Shown here in pieces: positions 1-7,902 of a DNA stretch of 64,000 nt. The DNA comes from Nitrospiraceae bacterium (GTDB lineage: Bacteria; Nitrospirota; Nitrospiria; Nitrospirales; UBA8639): NCBI GenBank assembly GCA_020632595.1, contig JACKFF010000014.1, positions 1 through 64,000 of the forward strand, given 5' to 3'. The stretch's first letter is position 1. Each line of letters begins with the position of its first letter. The position numbers and the translations under genes were made by a program. A model generated the notes under the pieces. It had not been told where the DNA came from. It saw nothing but the letters and a program-made list of their open reading frames with translations, and made no database searches.

Positions 1-166
1 AGGTCAGAGGAACCAGCTCGGTTAATCCCGTGACTTGAGGATATTTCTTGTGCAAGACCAGAAGAACCTCTTGAGCCAAATCTTCAGCCACATCCCTTGA
101 CCCACGAGATGTCGCAAATGCCACAATCCTCTCACGGAGTTGGCCAATGATCTGATCCCGGGTCAT
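1..166 (-). CDS. RNA polymerase sigma-70 family factor, N-terminal part
   Basis: The first 55 residues are visible; the rest lies beyond the left edge. The start is the ATG whose complement is at 164-166. The sequence reads as sigma region 2: an N-terminal helix, then RDVAEDLAQEVLLVLHKKY, the acidic/aromatic stretch typical of ECF-like sigma factors that contacts core polymerase and the -10 element. Only part of region 2 is present, so the subgroup and target promoters cannot be given. It would direct transcription of a regulon from the cytoplasm. No anti-sigma gene is visible on this side. The family call is fairly safe. Confidence 0.75.
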   Translation of the reverse strand, partial: MTRDQIIGQLRERIVAFATSRGSRDVAEDLAQEVLLVLHKKYPQVTGLTELVPLT

Positions 167-417
167 AGACCGGTTATGGCCTTTTCCCGTTAATCAACAA
201 CAATTCAACCTCCGGACCTATTTTGCACGAGGATTCTCACCCAAGTGCCGCTTTCCCGTGAGCGAGAGGTTCGATCCTGAAATGTGGCGTTCGTATGATT
301 TCTGAAGCTTTTGGGTATTGTACCACTGGTTGGGAATGAAGGAGAGAAACCTGCAAGAAAGCACACACGAACCCTTCGGCAACCGGCGGAAAGCCCGGAA
401 TGTGACAACAGAAGGCT

Positions 418-1257
418 CTACACTTTTTGCACTTCGAAATACAGAAGCGCATGGTCGGAATATTTTCTGGTCCAGGCATCTCGTTTCTCGGGAGTCGTTT
501 CTTGCGGCCACCCGCGAATATCGATGTGGGCTGATCCAAAGGCCTTAAACCGCAGATGGTCCGCTGCCACGACGTGATCAAGGTTGCCAGGTGAGTAAGA
601 GGACGTCGATCCCGGCCAATAGGTCTCCGGATAGGACTTGTCGAGCACCTGCATCTTCCGGGTTTTTACCCGTTTCTGCAGACGTTGGACTTCCTCGACT
701 GCACTGACATCCTTCGTGCTAAACGTCAGATTCATCCCCATCGTATTGAGATCCCCCAGAAAAATATAATTCGCCTGCCCCCCACTGCACGATGCCTTAT
801 CCAGGACTTTTCGCAATTTGAGCGCCCGTTCGGTCTGATCGTCCCGCAAGCCAAATCCTCGAGGCTCCGTCAGACTTTTTAAATGCAAAAACAACAGGGG
901 ATAGGGTTTCCCATCCACTTGAATCGTCAGCAAGGATCCAGGCCGAAGAACGGATACCCCGGATTTAAATTCCAGCCGCTGAGTATAAAAACTCGAGAAG
1001 GTTCGCTTTACACCTATCAGAATTTCCTGTGCTTGAGGCCCTTCCGTAATATGAAACTGGTAGTCCGGCATTACCGTCACAATGGTGTCATATACCGTTG
1101 AGCCTACGACTTCGTATACCGCGACCACGTCGGCATGTTGTTGGGCCAGAAATTCGATAATGGGGCCGACCGGTTTTTTCGGCTTCACCTTATTTTTGTT
1201 CATCGCCCCGAAATGCTCCACATTCCATGACGCAACAGAGAATGCCTTGGCCATCAT
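418..1257 (-). CDS. Endonuclease/exonuclease/phosphatase (EEP) family protein
   Basis: This 279-residue protein has the EEP-fold hydrolase signatures: WNVEHFG near residues 11-17, a metal-binding Glu at about 49 (VYEVVG), GDLNTMG at 168-174, NLDHVV at 225-230 and SDHALL at 267-272. The family hydrolyses phosphodiester or phosphomonoester bonds in nucleic acids, inositol phosphates or lipids using Mg2+; the substrate cannot be read from the sequence. No signal peptide is evident, so it is probably cytoplasmic. Two adjacent ATGs exist. An AAGGAGG ribosome site lies 2 bases before the first and 5 before the second (1254), so the second may be the true start. It has no clear operon partner. Confidence 0.8.
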   Translation of the reverse strand: MMAKAFSVASWNVEHFGAMNKNKVKPKKPVGPIIEFLAQQHADVVAVYEVVGSTVYDTIVTVMPDYQFHITEGPQAQEILIGVKRTFSSFYTQRLEFKSGVSVLRPGSLLTIQVDGKPYPLLFLHLKSLTEPRGFGLRDDQTERALKLRKVLDKASCSGGQANYIFLGDLNTMGMNLTFSTKDVSAVEEVQRLQKRVKTRKMQVLDKSYPETYWPGSTSSYSPGNLDHVVAADHLRFKAFGSAHIDIRGWPQETTPEKRDAWTRKYSDHALLYFEVQKV

Positions 1258-1442
1258 CTCCTCCTTGGTGACGTGTGATAGGTCATGAAATCTTCACCTT
1301 TCCCAAGGTTGAATCATAGGCTTGGAAAAAGAAAAAGATTGGATTAGGTGGACTAAAACCCTCTCACGATCCCCTGATTAGGTTTTTCAGCAGAGAGGCA
1401 AATTGGCAGAAACCGGAAGCACCAGAGAAAACGTGGCACGAT

Positions 1443-1922
1443 TTAAATAGACGTCAAATAGGCCGCAATGAACAAGACGGCCAGGCTCAGACTCAAGATG
1501 GCTCGTTGGACCCACACTACTTTACCGGAAAACAGGAGTGGCTCCGTCTCAGTCTTTTTGCTTTTTGCGGAGACCCCATAGGGATCAAGAATAAGATCGT
1601 GGACGAAAATTAATCCTCCAACAATCGCAAAGACAAAAAGCTTGAGCATCATGATCAAGCCCCAACTGGTTTCAATACGTGCTGATCCGCTTTCATCCAA
1701 TAATTGAGAGGCTCCGGTAAAGACCAGCGCCATGAGACTCACCCACCCCACCATTTTAAACCGTTGGCCAAATTTTTTGGCCATCTCAAGAGCTTCCATC
1801 GACGGTACCTTGGCCTTGCCTTCGGTCAAACTTGGTCGGACAACGAGCTGAACAAACATCCATCCGCCAATGAAAGTGATGGCGGCCAATAAGTGAATCC
1901 ACGTAACAACATAGGCGGGCAT
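1443..1922 (-). CDS. CopD-like four-helix integral membrane protein
   Basis: About 159 residues with four hydrophobic helices separated by short loops, resembling the copper-resistance CopD/DUF2269-type membrane domain. Conserved-looking features are the first helix with WIHLLAAITFIGGW (a histidine in the membrane, common in this family) and LIFVHDLILDPYG before the last helix. The frame is open further upstream to 1997, but I chose 1922 because GGAGAAAACAG gives a ribosome site 7 bases before that ATG and the upstream residues are polar and unlike the family. Copper transport is a family-based suggestion only; no copper chaperone lies next to it. Confidence 0.6.
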   Translation of the reverse strand: MPAYVVTWIHLLAAITFIGGWMFVQLVVRPSLTEGKAKVPSMEALEMAKKFGQRFKMVGWVSLMALVFTGASQLLDESGSARIETSWGLIMMLKLFVFAIVGGLIFVHDLILDPYGVSAKSKKTETEPLLFSGKVVWVQRAILSLSLAVLFIAAYLTSI

Positions 1923-2067
1923 CTGTTTTCTCCTACAATTTTCATTCATCTCCCAAACGGTGCCATAATACCCACTGAAACAAGGAAAGACCACCAAGAA
2001 ACGTGCCGGATTCTTTCGCCCCCTGACTGGAATCGGCTATGGTTCTCTCAACAGCTGTGGAGGTCAA

Positions 2068-2754
2068 ATGATGAAGATTCGTTTTCAGCTATTCCCAAAT
2101 CTTTCCAAAATATTTGTCCTGGGCCTCCTGGGTCCATTCGCCCTTGCTGGATTCATGGCCATTGACCCCTCGTGGGGAGCTGAAGCAGACAAGGAGCGAT
2201 GGAACAAGAAATATGAAACCGAGAACTATCTATTCGGACGGGACCCTATCCCGTTCTTAAAAGACCATGTCGATCTTCTCCCCAAAGGGGCTGCCCTTGA
2301 CCTGGCCATGGGCGAAGGACGCAACGGAGTCTTTTTAGCCACGAAAGGCTTTCAGGTCACCGGAGTCGATATTTCAGAGGCGGGTTTCGAAAAAGCCAGC
2401 GCCCTCGCTTCCGAGAAAGGGGTGAAGCTGACCACCGTCGTGGCCGACCTGGAACAATACACGATTCCCCCCAGTTCCTACGATGTGATTATCTGCACCT
2501 ATTTTCTGCAGCGCGATCTCTTCCCAAAAATTACAGCTGCCCTCAAGCCTGGCGGGGTGGCTCTGATCGAAACCTATACGGTTGATCATTTGCAATATCG
2601 CCCAAAATTTAACCGGACCTTCCTCCTGGAGCGAAATGAATTATTAACGTTGCTCCCTGGCCTGCGGGTGTTGCGTTATCAAGAAGTCGATACTGGCGAT
2701 GCAGCCTTTGCCAGTATTCTGGCACAAAAACCTCTACAGGCCACACAGCAATAA
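2068..2754 (+). CDS. SAM-dependent class I methyltransferase with N-terminal hydrophobic leader
   Basis: A 228-residue TehB-like methyltransferase. The SAM-binding motif I is at about 76-88 (ALDLAMGEGRNGVFLA), the acidic end of strand 2 at about 100-101 (VTGVD), and a motif near 170-178 reads LKPGGVALIET. GGAGGT lies 3 bases before the first of two consecutive ATGs and 6 before the second. Residues 12-39 form a hydrophobic stretch ending ...WGAEA that looks like a signal peptide or membrane anchor. That is odd for an enzyme needing cytosolic SAM. An internal ATG at 2155 would remove it but has no good ribosome site. The substrate is unknown. Confidence 0.75.
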   Translation: MMKIRFQLFPNLSKIFVLGLLGPFALAGFMAIDPSWGAEADKERWNKKYETENYLFGRDPIPFLKDHVDLLPKGAALDLAMGEGRNGVFLATKGFQVTGVDISEAGFEKASALASEKGVKLTTVVADLEQYTIPPSSYDVIICTYFLQRDLFPKITAALKPGGVALIETYTVDHLQYRPKFNRTFLLERNELLTLLPGLRVLRYQEVDTGDAAFASILAQKPLQATQQ

Positions 2755-2884
2755 GTGCAAAGACTCTAATGTATCTCCCCTCTTCTGAAAGTACTGGAAT
2801 GGTTGCGGCCTTTTGGATCGATGGGGTACCCTGGCAGCTTCCTTTTTGTCCGTGCATGATGACTAGAATCGGAACCCAACCCTC

Positions 2885-4402
2885 ATGACCCAAACCCATG
2901 CCGATCAACCCACTGCCGCTACCTGGGCAGGAGTCAGCCCTCAGGTCTTGGAGGGGGACATACTCAATCAACGGGCATGGCGCATGCCCGATATTGTGAT
3001 TTACCAGCATGCGCCGGATGAATGGTGGGTGGCCCCGCTAGATGAAGAGCTACCCCTGATTCGACTCAATCGCCTCGGCGCAGCCCTGCTCGGCGCGATG
3101 GATGGTCGTATGACTATTGGCGCCCTGCTTAATCAGTATGGGAAATGGGTCTGCAGCCCGACCCAACAGAATGGTCGCTGGCATTTAGAACGGTGGGCCC
3201 AACCACGGTTTTCGTTAGCCTATTTTGGAACCGAACCCCCTAGCGGCCACAGCGCGGAAGCGAAATGGGATTTGTTATTGCAAAAGGTGCGGGAAGGGTG
3301 GCATCAAAACGTTCAGGCTGAAACCGAAGATCATCTGTCCAAATTTCACGTCCAAGGGATCCAAGGGCCCCACGGGCATTTTGAAATCATCGAAACGACG
3401 GTCTCTCATTTATTTCGCGAACCCTGCGAAGCCATGAACGGGCTGACCTATGGGCGACTGCTCGGCAAAACCCTACGGCAAATGGGCTGGCTCTCCCCCA
3501 AACCCAAACGCATTGTGGAAGTGGGCGCCGGCCTCGGGTATGTCTCAAAGGAACTGGCAGGAGAACTCTCAGCGGAGGAGCGGAAAGACATCCAGTACAC
3601 CTTTCTGGATCTGACCGGCCCGTTTCTGGGATCCCAAACGTCGCTGGCACGCCAAGCAGGGTGGACGGCCACAGCTATTCAAGCCAATGCCGAACGAATG
3701 CCGCTGGCGGACCGTTCCGTTGATTTATTGATCGACAATGAAAATCTTGCCGACATGACGCCAATCCAATTTACCGGAGACGAACTCCTCACGTTTCGAG
3801 GCGAGAATCCCCTGCATGAGGAAGCCCTGGACCTTATCAGGCGCATGCGCCTGCCACTCATGCCACCCTTTCCCGACGAAGTGATTTTCAATTACGGCGC
3901 CATTCAATTTCTACAGGAAGTCTGGCGCGTGCTGAAGCCGGGCGGACGTGCCATCCTGGTCGAATTCGGGATCGAAGATGATTGGCCTTCTCCCGTCAGA
4001 TTGCCGGGTCACACCGAATATGAAGTGCAATTCAGTCATCTCCGTCATGCCGCCAAATGGCTGGGCTTCCGCGAGCAGTATTGCACCCTCCCGCAATTGC
4101 TCGGCATGAAACGGGACATTAATGTCTTATGTACCGGGGCGGCCTATACCCTACGGCGATTTTGTCGTGAATTGGAAAAGCCCTTCTCCGTGCGGGCCTA
4201 TACCGAAAAAGAATTGGGCACGGCGCTGGGCGCTCTTCTCCCCAAACTCACCGGCCTGCATTACCATAACGTCTTGGATCCGGCATGGTTCGGTCTGTGG
4301 GATTTCAAAGTCTTGTTGGTCGAAAAGCCCGGCGGGATGAGCATCGGGCAACAACCGGCCTTTAAAGAATCCGGCGGCTTCCGCTGGTACACTCAACGTT
4401 AG
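2885..4402 (+). CDS. PqqD-like domain fused to SAM methyltransferase
   Basis: A 505-residue two-part protein. Residues about 45-90 (LIRLNRLGAALLGAMDGR and the following TIGALLNQYG) have the look of a PqqD-type winged-helix domain, the fold used as a peptide recognition element in RiPP maturation. From about 207 a class I methyltransferase follows: motif I VEVGAGLGYVSKEL at 211-224, an acidic strand-2 end (FLDLTG), and LKPGGRAILVEFG. It has no signal peptide and is probably cytoplasmic. No precursor peptide or radical SAM gene is adjacent, so the substrate is unknown. It is a single gene with its own terminator just after the stop. The methyltransferase call is firm; the PqqD-like call is moderate. 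Confidence 0.7.
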   Translation: MTQTHADQPTAATWAGVSPQVLEGDILNQRAWRMPDIVIYQHAPDEWWVAPLDEELPLIRLNRLGAALLGAMDGRMTIGALLNQYGKWVCSPTQQNGRWHLERWAQPRFSLAYFGTEPPSGHSAEAKWDLLLQKVREGWHQNVQAETEDHLSKFHVQGIQGPHGHFEIIETTVSHLFREPCEAMNGLTYGRLLGKTLRQMGWLSPKPKRIVEVGAGLGYVSKELAGELSAEERKDIQYTFLDLTGPFLGSQTSLARQAGWTATAIQANAERMPLADRSVDLLIDNENLADMTPIQFTGDELLTFRGENPLHEEALDLIRRMRLPLMPPFPDEVIFNYGAIQFLQEVWRVLKPGGRAILVEFGIEDDWPSPVRLPGHTEYEVQFSHLRHAAKWLGFREQYCTLPQLLGMKRDINVLCTGAAYTLRRFCRELEKPFSVRAYTEKELGTALGALLPKLTGLHYHNVLDPAWFGLWDFKVLLVEKPGGMSIGQQPAFKESGGFRWYTQR

Positions 4403-4416
4403 GGTTGAGTCTTTTT
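4391..4416 (+). terminator. Rho-independent terminator of the PqqD-methyltransferase gene
   Basis: A 7-base stem ACTCAAC/GTTGAGT at 4391-4397 and 4404-4410, with a 6-base loop, is followed by CTTTTT. The gene's stop codon lies in the loop. It separates this gene from the convergent phosphatase gene. Confidence 0.7.
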
Positions 4417-4431
4417 CCGTTACCACTTTTT

Positions 4432-5367
4432 TCAAAACAGATTGTTCATTTTTTTGGCTTTATCTACCAGCACTCCTTCGCGAAGGCCAAAGTCGCTGAC
4501 CAGGCATGCGTCAAAGCCGAAGATTTCCATGATTCTTCGTAGAATCACCGTGCCTGCCACGATGACATATTCCCGCCCGGATTCAAGGCCTGGCATGGCC
4601 AAGCGCTGCGGACCGGTTTTGGTAAGGAGATCCTGCTCCAGCTCTTTGATAGTCGACAACGTTAACTCGTAATTGTGGACACGTGCCGACTCATATCTCG
4701 GCAGTCCTTGAGCCATCGCCGCGAGTGTGGTCACGGAACCTGCCGTCCCGACCAGCGGGATGCCTGAAAAAGTCCCGAAGGATTTCGACACCTTGGCCAG
4801 CTCCTGATCAATACAGGTTTCAGCCAGGTGAATCTCCTGAACTGTGGGCGGATCCAGACGAAATACCCGTTCCAATAAGCGCACCACGCCCAGATCCAAC
4901 GAAATAACGGCCGGAGCCTTTCCAGATTGAGCCAGAATACATTCGGTACTACCTCCGCCGATATCCAATCCCAAAAAATTCGCAATGGCAGGTGGCAGAC
5001 CAAAACGAATACCCAACAAGGTTCGCCGGGCTTCTTCTTCTCCCGTTAGGATCTCCACTTCCCAGCCGGTTTCTTGAGTGACAAGGTCGAGAAAGTCTTG
5101 GCGGTTTTCCGATTCACGCACAGCGCTGGTCGCCACGACTGCTACTCCGTTGAGCGGATACTTCGCGGTCTTTTTTTTCCAATCTTTTAGTGTGGACACA
5201 ACGCGATCCATCGCGCCCTGTGATAAGCGTTTGTATTGGTCCACCCCTTCCCCAAGCCGTAAGATCCGCCGATCTGCATCAACAACGGTTAATTCCCCCG
5301 GTGGATTCACTTCTGCCACCAACAAGCGGCAGGTTAAGGTGCCAATATCGATTCCTGCGAGTAACAT
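4432..5367 (-). CDS. Ppx/GppA family exopolyphosphatase
   Basis: A 311-residue sugar-kinase/Hsp70-fold phosphatase. The phosphate-1 loop is GIDIGTLTCRLL at 5-16, ATSAVRES at 79-86 carries the likely catalytic Glu, and the phosphate-2 loop is LDIGGGSTE at 134-142. A GTAGSVTTLA segment follows. The length fits the short Ppx/GppA type that lacks the C-terminal HD domain. The enzyme would hydrolyse inorganic polyphosphate or the pppGpp gamma-phosphate; which of the two cannot be decided here. It links loosely with the polyphosphate-glucokinase-like gene at 46.4 kb. The start ATG at 5367 is clear. Confidence 0.88.
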   Translation of the reverse strand: MLLAGIDIGTLTCRLLVAEVNPPGELTVVDADRRILRLGEGVDQYKRLSQGAMDRVVSTLKDWKKKTAKYPLNGVAVVATSAVRESENRQDFLDLVTQETGWEVEILTGEEEARRTLLGIRFGLPPAIANFLGLDIGGGSTECILAQSGKAPAVISLDLGVVRLLERVFRLDPPTVQEIHLAETCIDQELAKVSKSFGTFSGIPLVGTAGSVTTLAAMAQGLPRYESARVHNYELTLSTIKELEQDLLTKTGPQRLAMPGLESGREYVIVAGTVILRRIMEIFGFDACLVSDFGLREGVLVDKAKKMNNLF

Positions 5368-5528
5368 GCTGTCGCTTCTCCGATCTTGAGATAGGCCTCC
5401 ATAAATTCCCCCTCACGGTCTTCCAAGTTCAAAATTAAAAGGGACCGAAAGGTTAAGGTCGACATCCATACCTGAAAGCCACTCAAAAAGGCCAGTACAT
5501 TGAAATCCGTCCTGACTTCTTTTCCCAC
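5334..5528 (-). CDS. Possible small acidic protein upstream of ppx
   Basis: A 64-codon frame beginning with GTG at 5528 and overlapping the first 34 bases of the phosphatase gene. The predicted product contains FRSLLILNLEDREGEFMEAY, which reads as plausible protein with a hydrophobic and an acidic part. There is no strong ribosome site and I recognise no family. It could be a coupled upstream gene or simply a chance frame. Low confidence. Confidence 0.22.
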   Translation of the reverse strand: MGKEVRTDFNVLAFLSGFQVWMSTLTFRSLLILNLEDREGEFMEAYLKIGEATACYSQESILAP

Positions 5529-5613
5529 CCAAGATTTCTGTGTTAGGATTTTGGATCGTACTTCATATTAATGCCCTTAAACTTTCGGCCTGTCACTTAC
5601 AAAGGAGAAAAGG

Positions 5614-5886
5614 ATGGCGCAAATTCATTGCCGAAAATGCGATAAAGACGCGGACCCGATCACGGACAATCTTTTTATGGGGAAACTGGAAGAAGAAATC
5701 AAACAGAAAGTCTGTCAATCCTGCTGGAATGAATGGGCCGGCCCGGGTGGAACAAAGACCATGGTTATTAATGAGTATCAGTTGAATTTAGGGGATGAAA
5801 ATGCCCGGCAAACCCTGAAGACACAGATGCGGACTTTTTTGAAATTGGATGATACGACGGGCGAATTTAAAGATTACCGCCATTAA
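5614..5886 (+). CDS. YggX-type Fe(2+)-trafficking protein with zinc-ribbon-like cysteines
   Basis: A 90-residue protein whose C-terminal two-thirds match the oxidative-damage protection family YggX: CWNEWAGPG, TMVINEYQLNLGDENAR and a final MRTFL segment. Family members limit iron-mediated damage to Fe-S proteins. Unlike the short E. coli YggX, this one has two CxxC pairs (CRKC at 6-9, CQSC at about 34-37), which suggests a bound metal such as zinc or iron. AAAGGAGAAAAGG gives a strong ribosome site directly before the ATG. It stands alone between divergent and same-strand neighbours. Confidence 0.8.
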   Translation: MAQIHCRKCDKDADPITDNLFMGKLEEEIKQKVCQSCWNEWAGPGGTKTMVINEYQLNLGDENARQTLKTQMRTFLKLDDTTGEFKDYRH

Positions 5887-6113
5887 TCTATCAAAATTTC
5901 CTACCAGATTTCTGAGGCGTTCGGATTAAGGCTTCTTTTTTACGCAGGACTTCTCCAGCCTTGTTTGGCAGAGCCGGAGGGATTCATCGTGCAGCCTTGC
6001 TTGAGGAGAGTTGGGATTGGGTCAGTTTTCCGATGGTACTGCTACGACCATGAATGATTTTCTCACGGGAAATGCCTCTTGATGGATTTCCTGTGGCACG
6101 TTAGGATGAGTGT

Positions 6114-6674
6114 ATGGACACACCATTAGGCAAGGGGGTTTTCCTCATCGCTACTCCGGCTTTGCGCGACCCCAATTTCCGTCAAACGGTCGTGCTGCTT
6201 TGCGAGCATGGACCGGAAGGGGCCCTGGGGGTGGTCGTGAATCGTCCGACCGAGATGAATATTGCCGAGGTCCTGCCACAAGTTCCAGTGCTCGAAGGGC
6301 AGGAACATCGGGTCTATTCCGGGGGGCCTGTTCAGAAAAATAGCTTACTCGTCTTGTACCGTCTAAATGAGGAAATTGAAGATACTCATGCGGTGCTTGA
6401 CGGCGTGTATCTCGGCGGAAATATGGAGACGCTGGAGCGTATTCTTGAAGTTCCCGGTGAGCACGAATCGTTTCGGGCATATATGGGCTATTCGGGCTGG
6501 GGACCAGGACAATTGGAGACGGAAATGGAAAGTGGCTCATGGCTCACCATGCCTGCACAACCTCACCTCGTCTTCGATGAGGATTCCCAGGACTTATGGG
6601 GCGAGGTCATCCGATCCTTCGGAGATCAATATACGATGTATGCGCATATGCCCGTTGATCCAAATTTAAACTAG
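6114..6674 (+). CDS. YqgE/AlgH family protein
   Basis: A 186-residue protein of the UPF0301 (YqgE/AlgH) family. Landmarks are the N-terminal LGKGVFLIATPALRDPNF, the central GALGVVVNRPTE, SGGPVQ, and GYSGWGPGQLE followed by a WL segment. The family is widespread in Gram-negative bacteria; AlgH was linked to alginate regulation in Pseudomonas, but no biochemical function is settled. The length is normal and the start ATG fits the family. An IS630-type element begins 5 bases after its stop codon, so its natural downstream region is displaced. Confidence 0.9.
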   Translation: MDTPLGKGVFLIATPALRDPNFRQTVVLLCEHGPEGALGVVVNRPTEMNIAEVLPQVPVLEGQEHRVYSGGPVQKNSLLVLYRLNEEIEDTHAVLDGVYLGGNMETLERILEVPGEHESFRAYMGYSGWGPGQLETEMESGSWLTMPAQPHLVFDEDSQDLWGEVIRSFGDQYTMYAHMPVDPNLN

Positions 6675-6678
6675 TGTA

Positions 6679-7810
6679 GTGTTACATATATGGCTATACA
6701 ACTGACAGGGAAGCATGGTACTGTTGCGGCATGTTTACCGCCGCGACAGCCCTCCCGTGTGACGCTAAGCAAAAGAAGCGTTTGGAAGATCTTGTCCGGG
6801 CAGGAAAAACCCCGCAGAAGGTGGCGTTGCGAGCGAAGATCGTTTTACTTGCCGCCCGTGGACTGTCGAACAACCGGATTGCCAAAGAGATGCAGACGAC
6901 TCGCCCCACCGTGTTATTGTGGCGCACGCGATTTGAGCGGTTTGGTTATCCGGGACTCCTGAAAGATTGGCAACGGCCCGGACGCAAACCGAAGATTTCG
7001 GAGGAAACTGTGCGCGAAGTGATCGAGCTCACCTTGCATCGTCAACCGAAAGGAGCGACCCATTGGAGTACGCGCACGTTGGCGAAGCAAACCGGGCTGT
7101 CGCATGTCGCGATCCAACGCATCTGGAAACACCATGGCCTGCAGCCCCATCGGGTGGAGACGTTCAAAATCTCCACAGACGACCGGTTTGTCGAAAAGAT
7201 TCGGGATATTGTTGGGTTATATCTGAAGCCACCCGAACGGGCCCTGGTGCTGTCCGTGGATGAAAAAAGTCAAATCCAAGCCCTGGATCGTACGCAGCCG
7301 GGCTTGCCTATGAAACGGGGACGCTGCGGCACGATGACGCATGATTATAAACGACATGGGACGACGACCCTTTTTGCCGCCCTCAATATGCTTGATGGCA
7401 CGGTCATCGGGGAGTGTTTACCCCGCCACCGGAGTCAAGAGTTTATCAGGTTTCTGAAGACCATCGACCATGCCACGCCTCCTGCGCTGGATCTGCATCT
7501 CATCGTGGACAATTACAGCACCCATAAAAGTCCAGCTGTGCAACGCTGGCTCAAGCGACATCCGCGCGTGCACTTCCATTTCACTCCCACGAGCGCGTCG
7601 TGGCTGAATATGGTTGAGCGGTGGTTTCGAGAGCTGACGCAACGCCGGCTTCGACGCGGGGTGTTCAAAAGCGTGCCAGACCTCATTGCCGCCATTGAAG
7701 ACTTTCTGCGCCATCATAATGAGAACCCCAAAATTTTCACCTGGCATAAGGATGCAGACACGATCCTTGCCAAGATCAAGCATTGTAAAGAAGCGTTAGT
7801 TACATAACAC
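6679..7810 (+). mobile_element. IS630-type insertion sequence, intact
   Basis: A single transposase gene is bounded by imperfect inverted ends. The left end reads GTGTTACATA at 6679-6688. The right end, read from the other strand, is GTGTTATGTA at 7810-7801. The element is flanked by TA at 6677-6678 and 7811-7812, the target duplicated by this family. At about 1.13 kb with one open frame it looks functional. Insertion is intergenic, between yqgE and the AmpG-like permease, and breaks no gene. Confidence 0.8.
6731..7807 (+). CDS. IS630 family transposase
   Basis: A 358-residue transposase. Residues about 12-145 hold two helix-turn-helix segments (GLSNNRIAKEMQTTRPTV; TGLSHVAIQRIWKHHGL) for binding the inverted ends. 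The catalytic DDE core follows, with Asp177 (LSVDEKSQ), Asp260 (LIVDNYSTH) and Glu296 (WLNMVERWF) spaced as in IS630/Tc1-mariner enzymes. No stop or frameshift interrupts the frame, so it may be active. The ATG at 6731 lacks a strong ribosome site, which is common in insertion sequences. The stop codon lies 3 bases inside the right end. Confidence 0.92.
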   Translation: MFTAATALPCDAKQKKRLEDLVRAGKTPQKVALRAKIVLLAARGLSNNRIAKEMQTTRPTVLLWRTRFERFGYPGLLKDWQRPGRKPKISEETVREVIELTLHRQPKGATHWSTRTLAKQTGLSHVAIQRIWKHHGLQPHRVETFKISTDDRFVEKIRDIVGLYLKPPERALVLSVDEKSQIQALDRTQPGLPMKRGRCGTMTHDYKRHGTTTLFAALNMLDGTVIGECLPRHRSQEFIRFLKTIDHATPPALDLHLIVDNYSTHKSPAVQRWLKRHPRVHFHFTPTSASWLNMVERWFRELTQRRLRRGVFKSVPDLIAAIEDFLRHHNENPKIFTWHKDADTILAKIKHCKEALVT

Positions 7811-7902
7811 TAGCCCCTTCCCCGGCTCGACGGCACCCTCATCTCCAAGAAACCTCCGGCTTCAACAAGACCTAAGCCCATTTCTTTGATAAGGTCTGGT
7901 GT

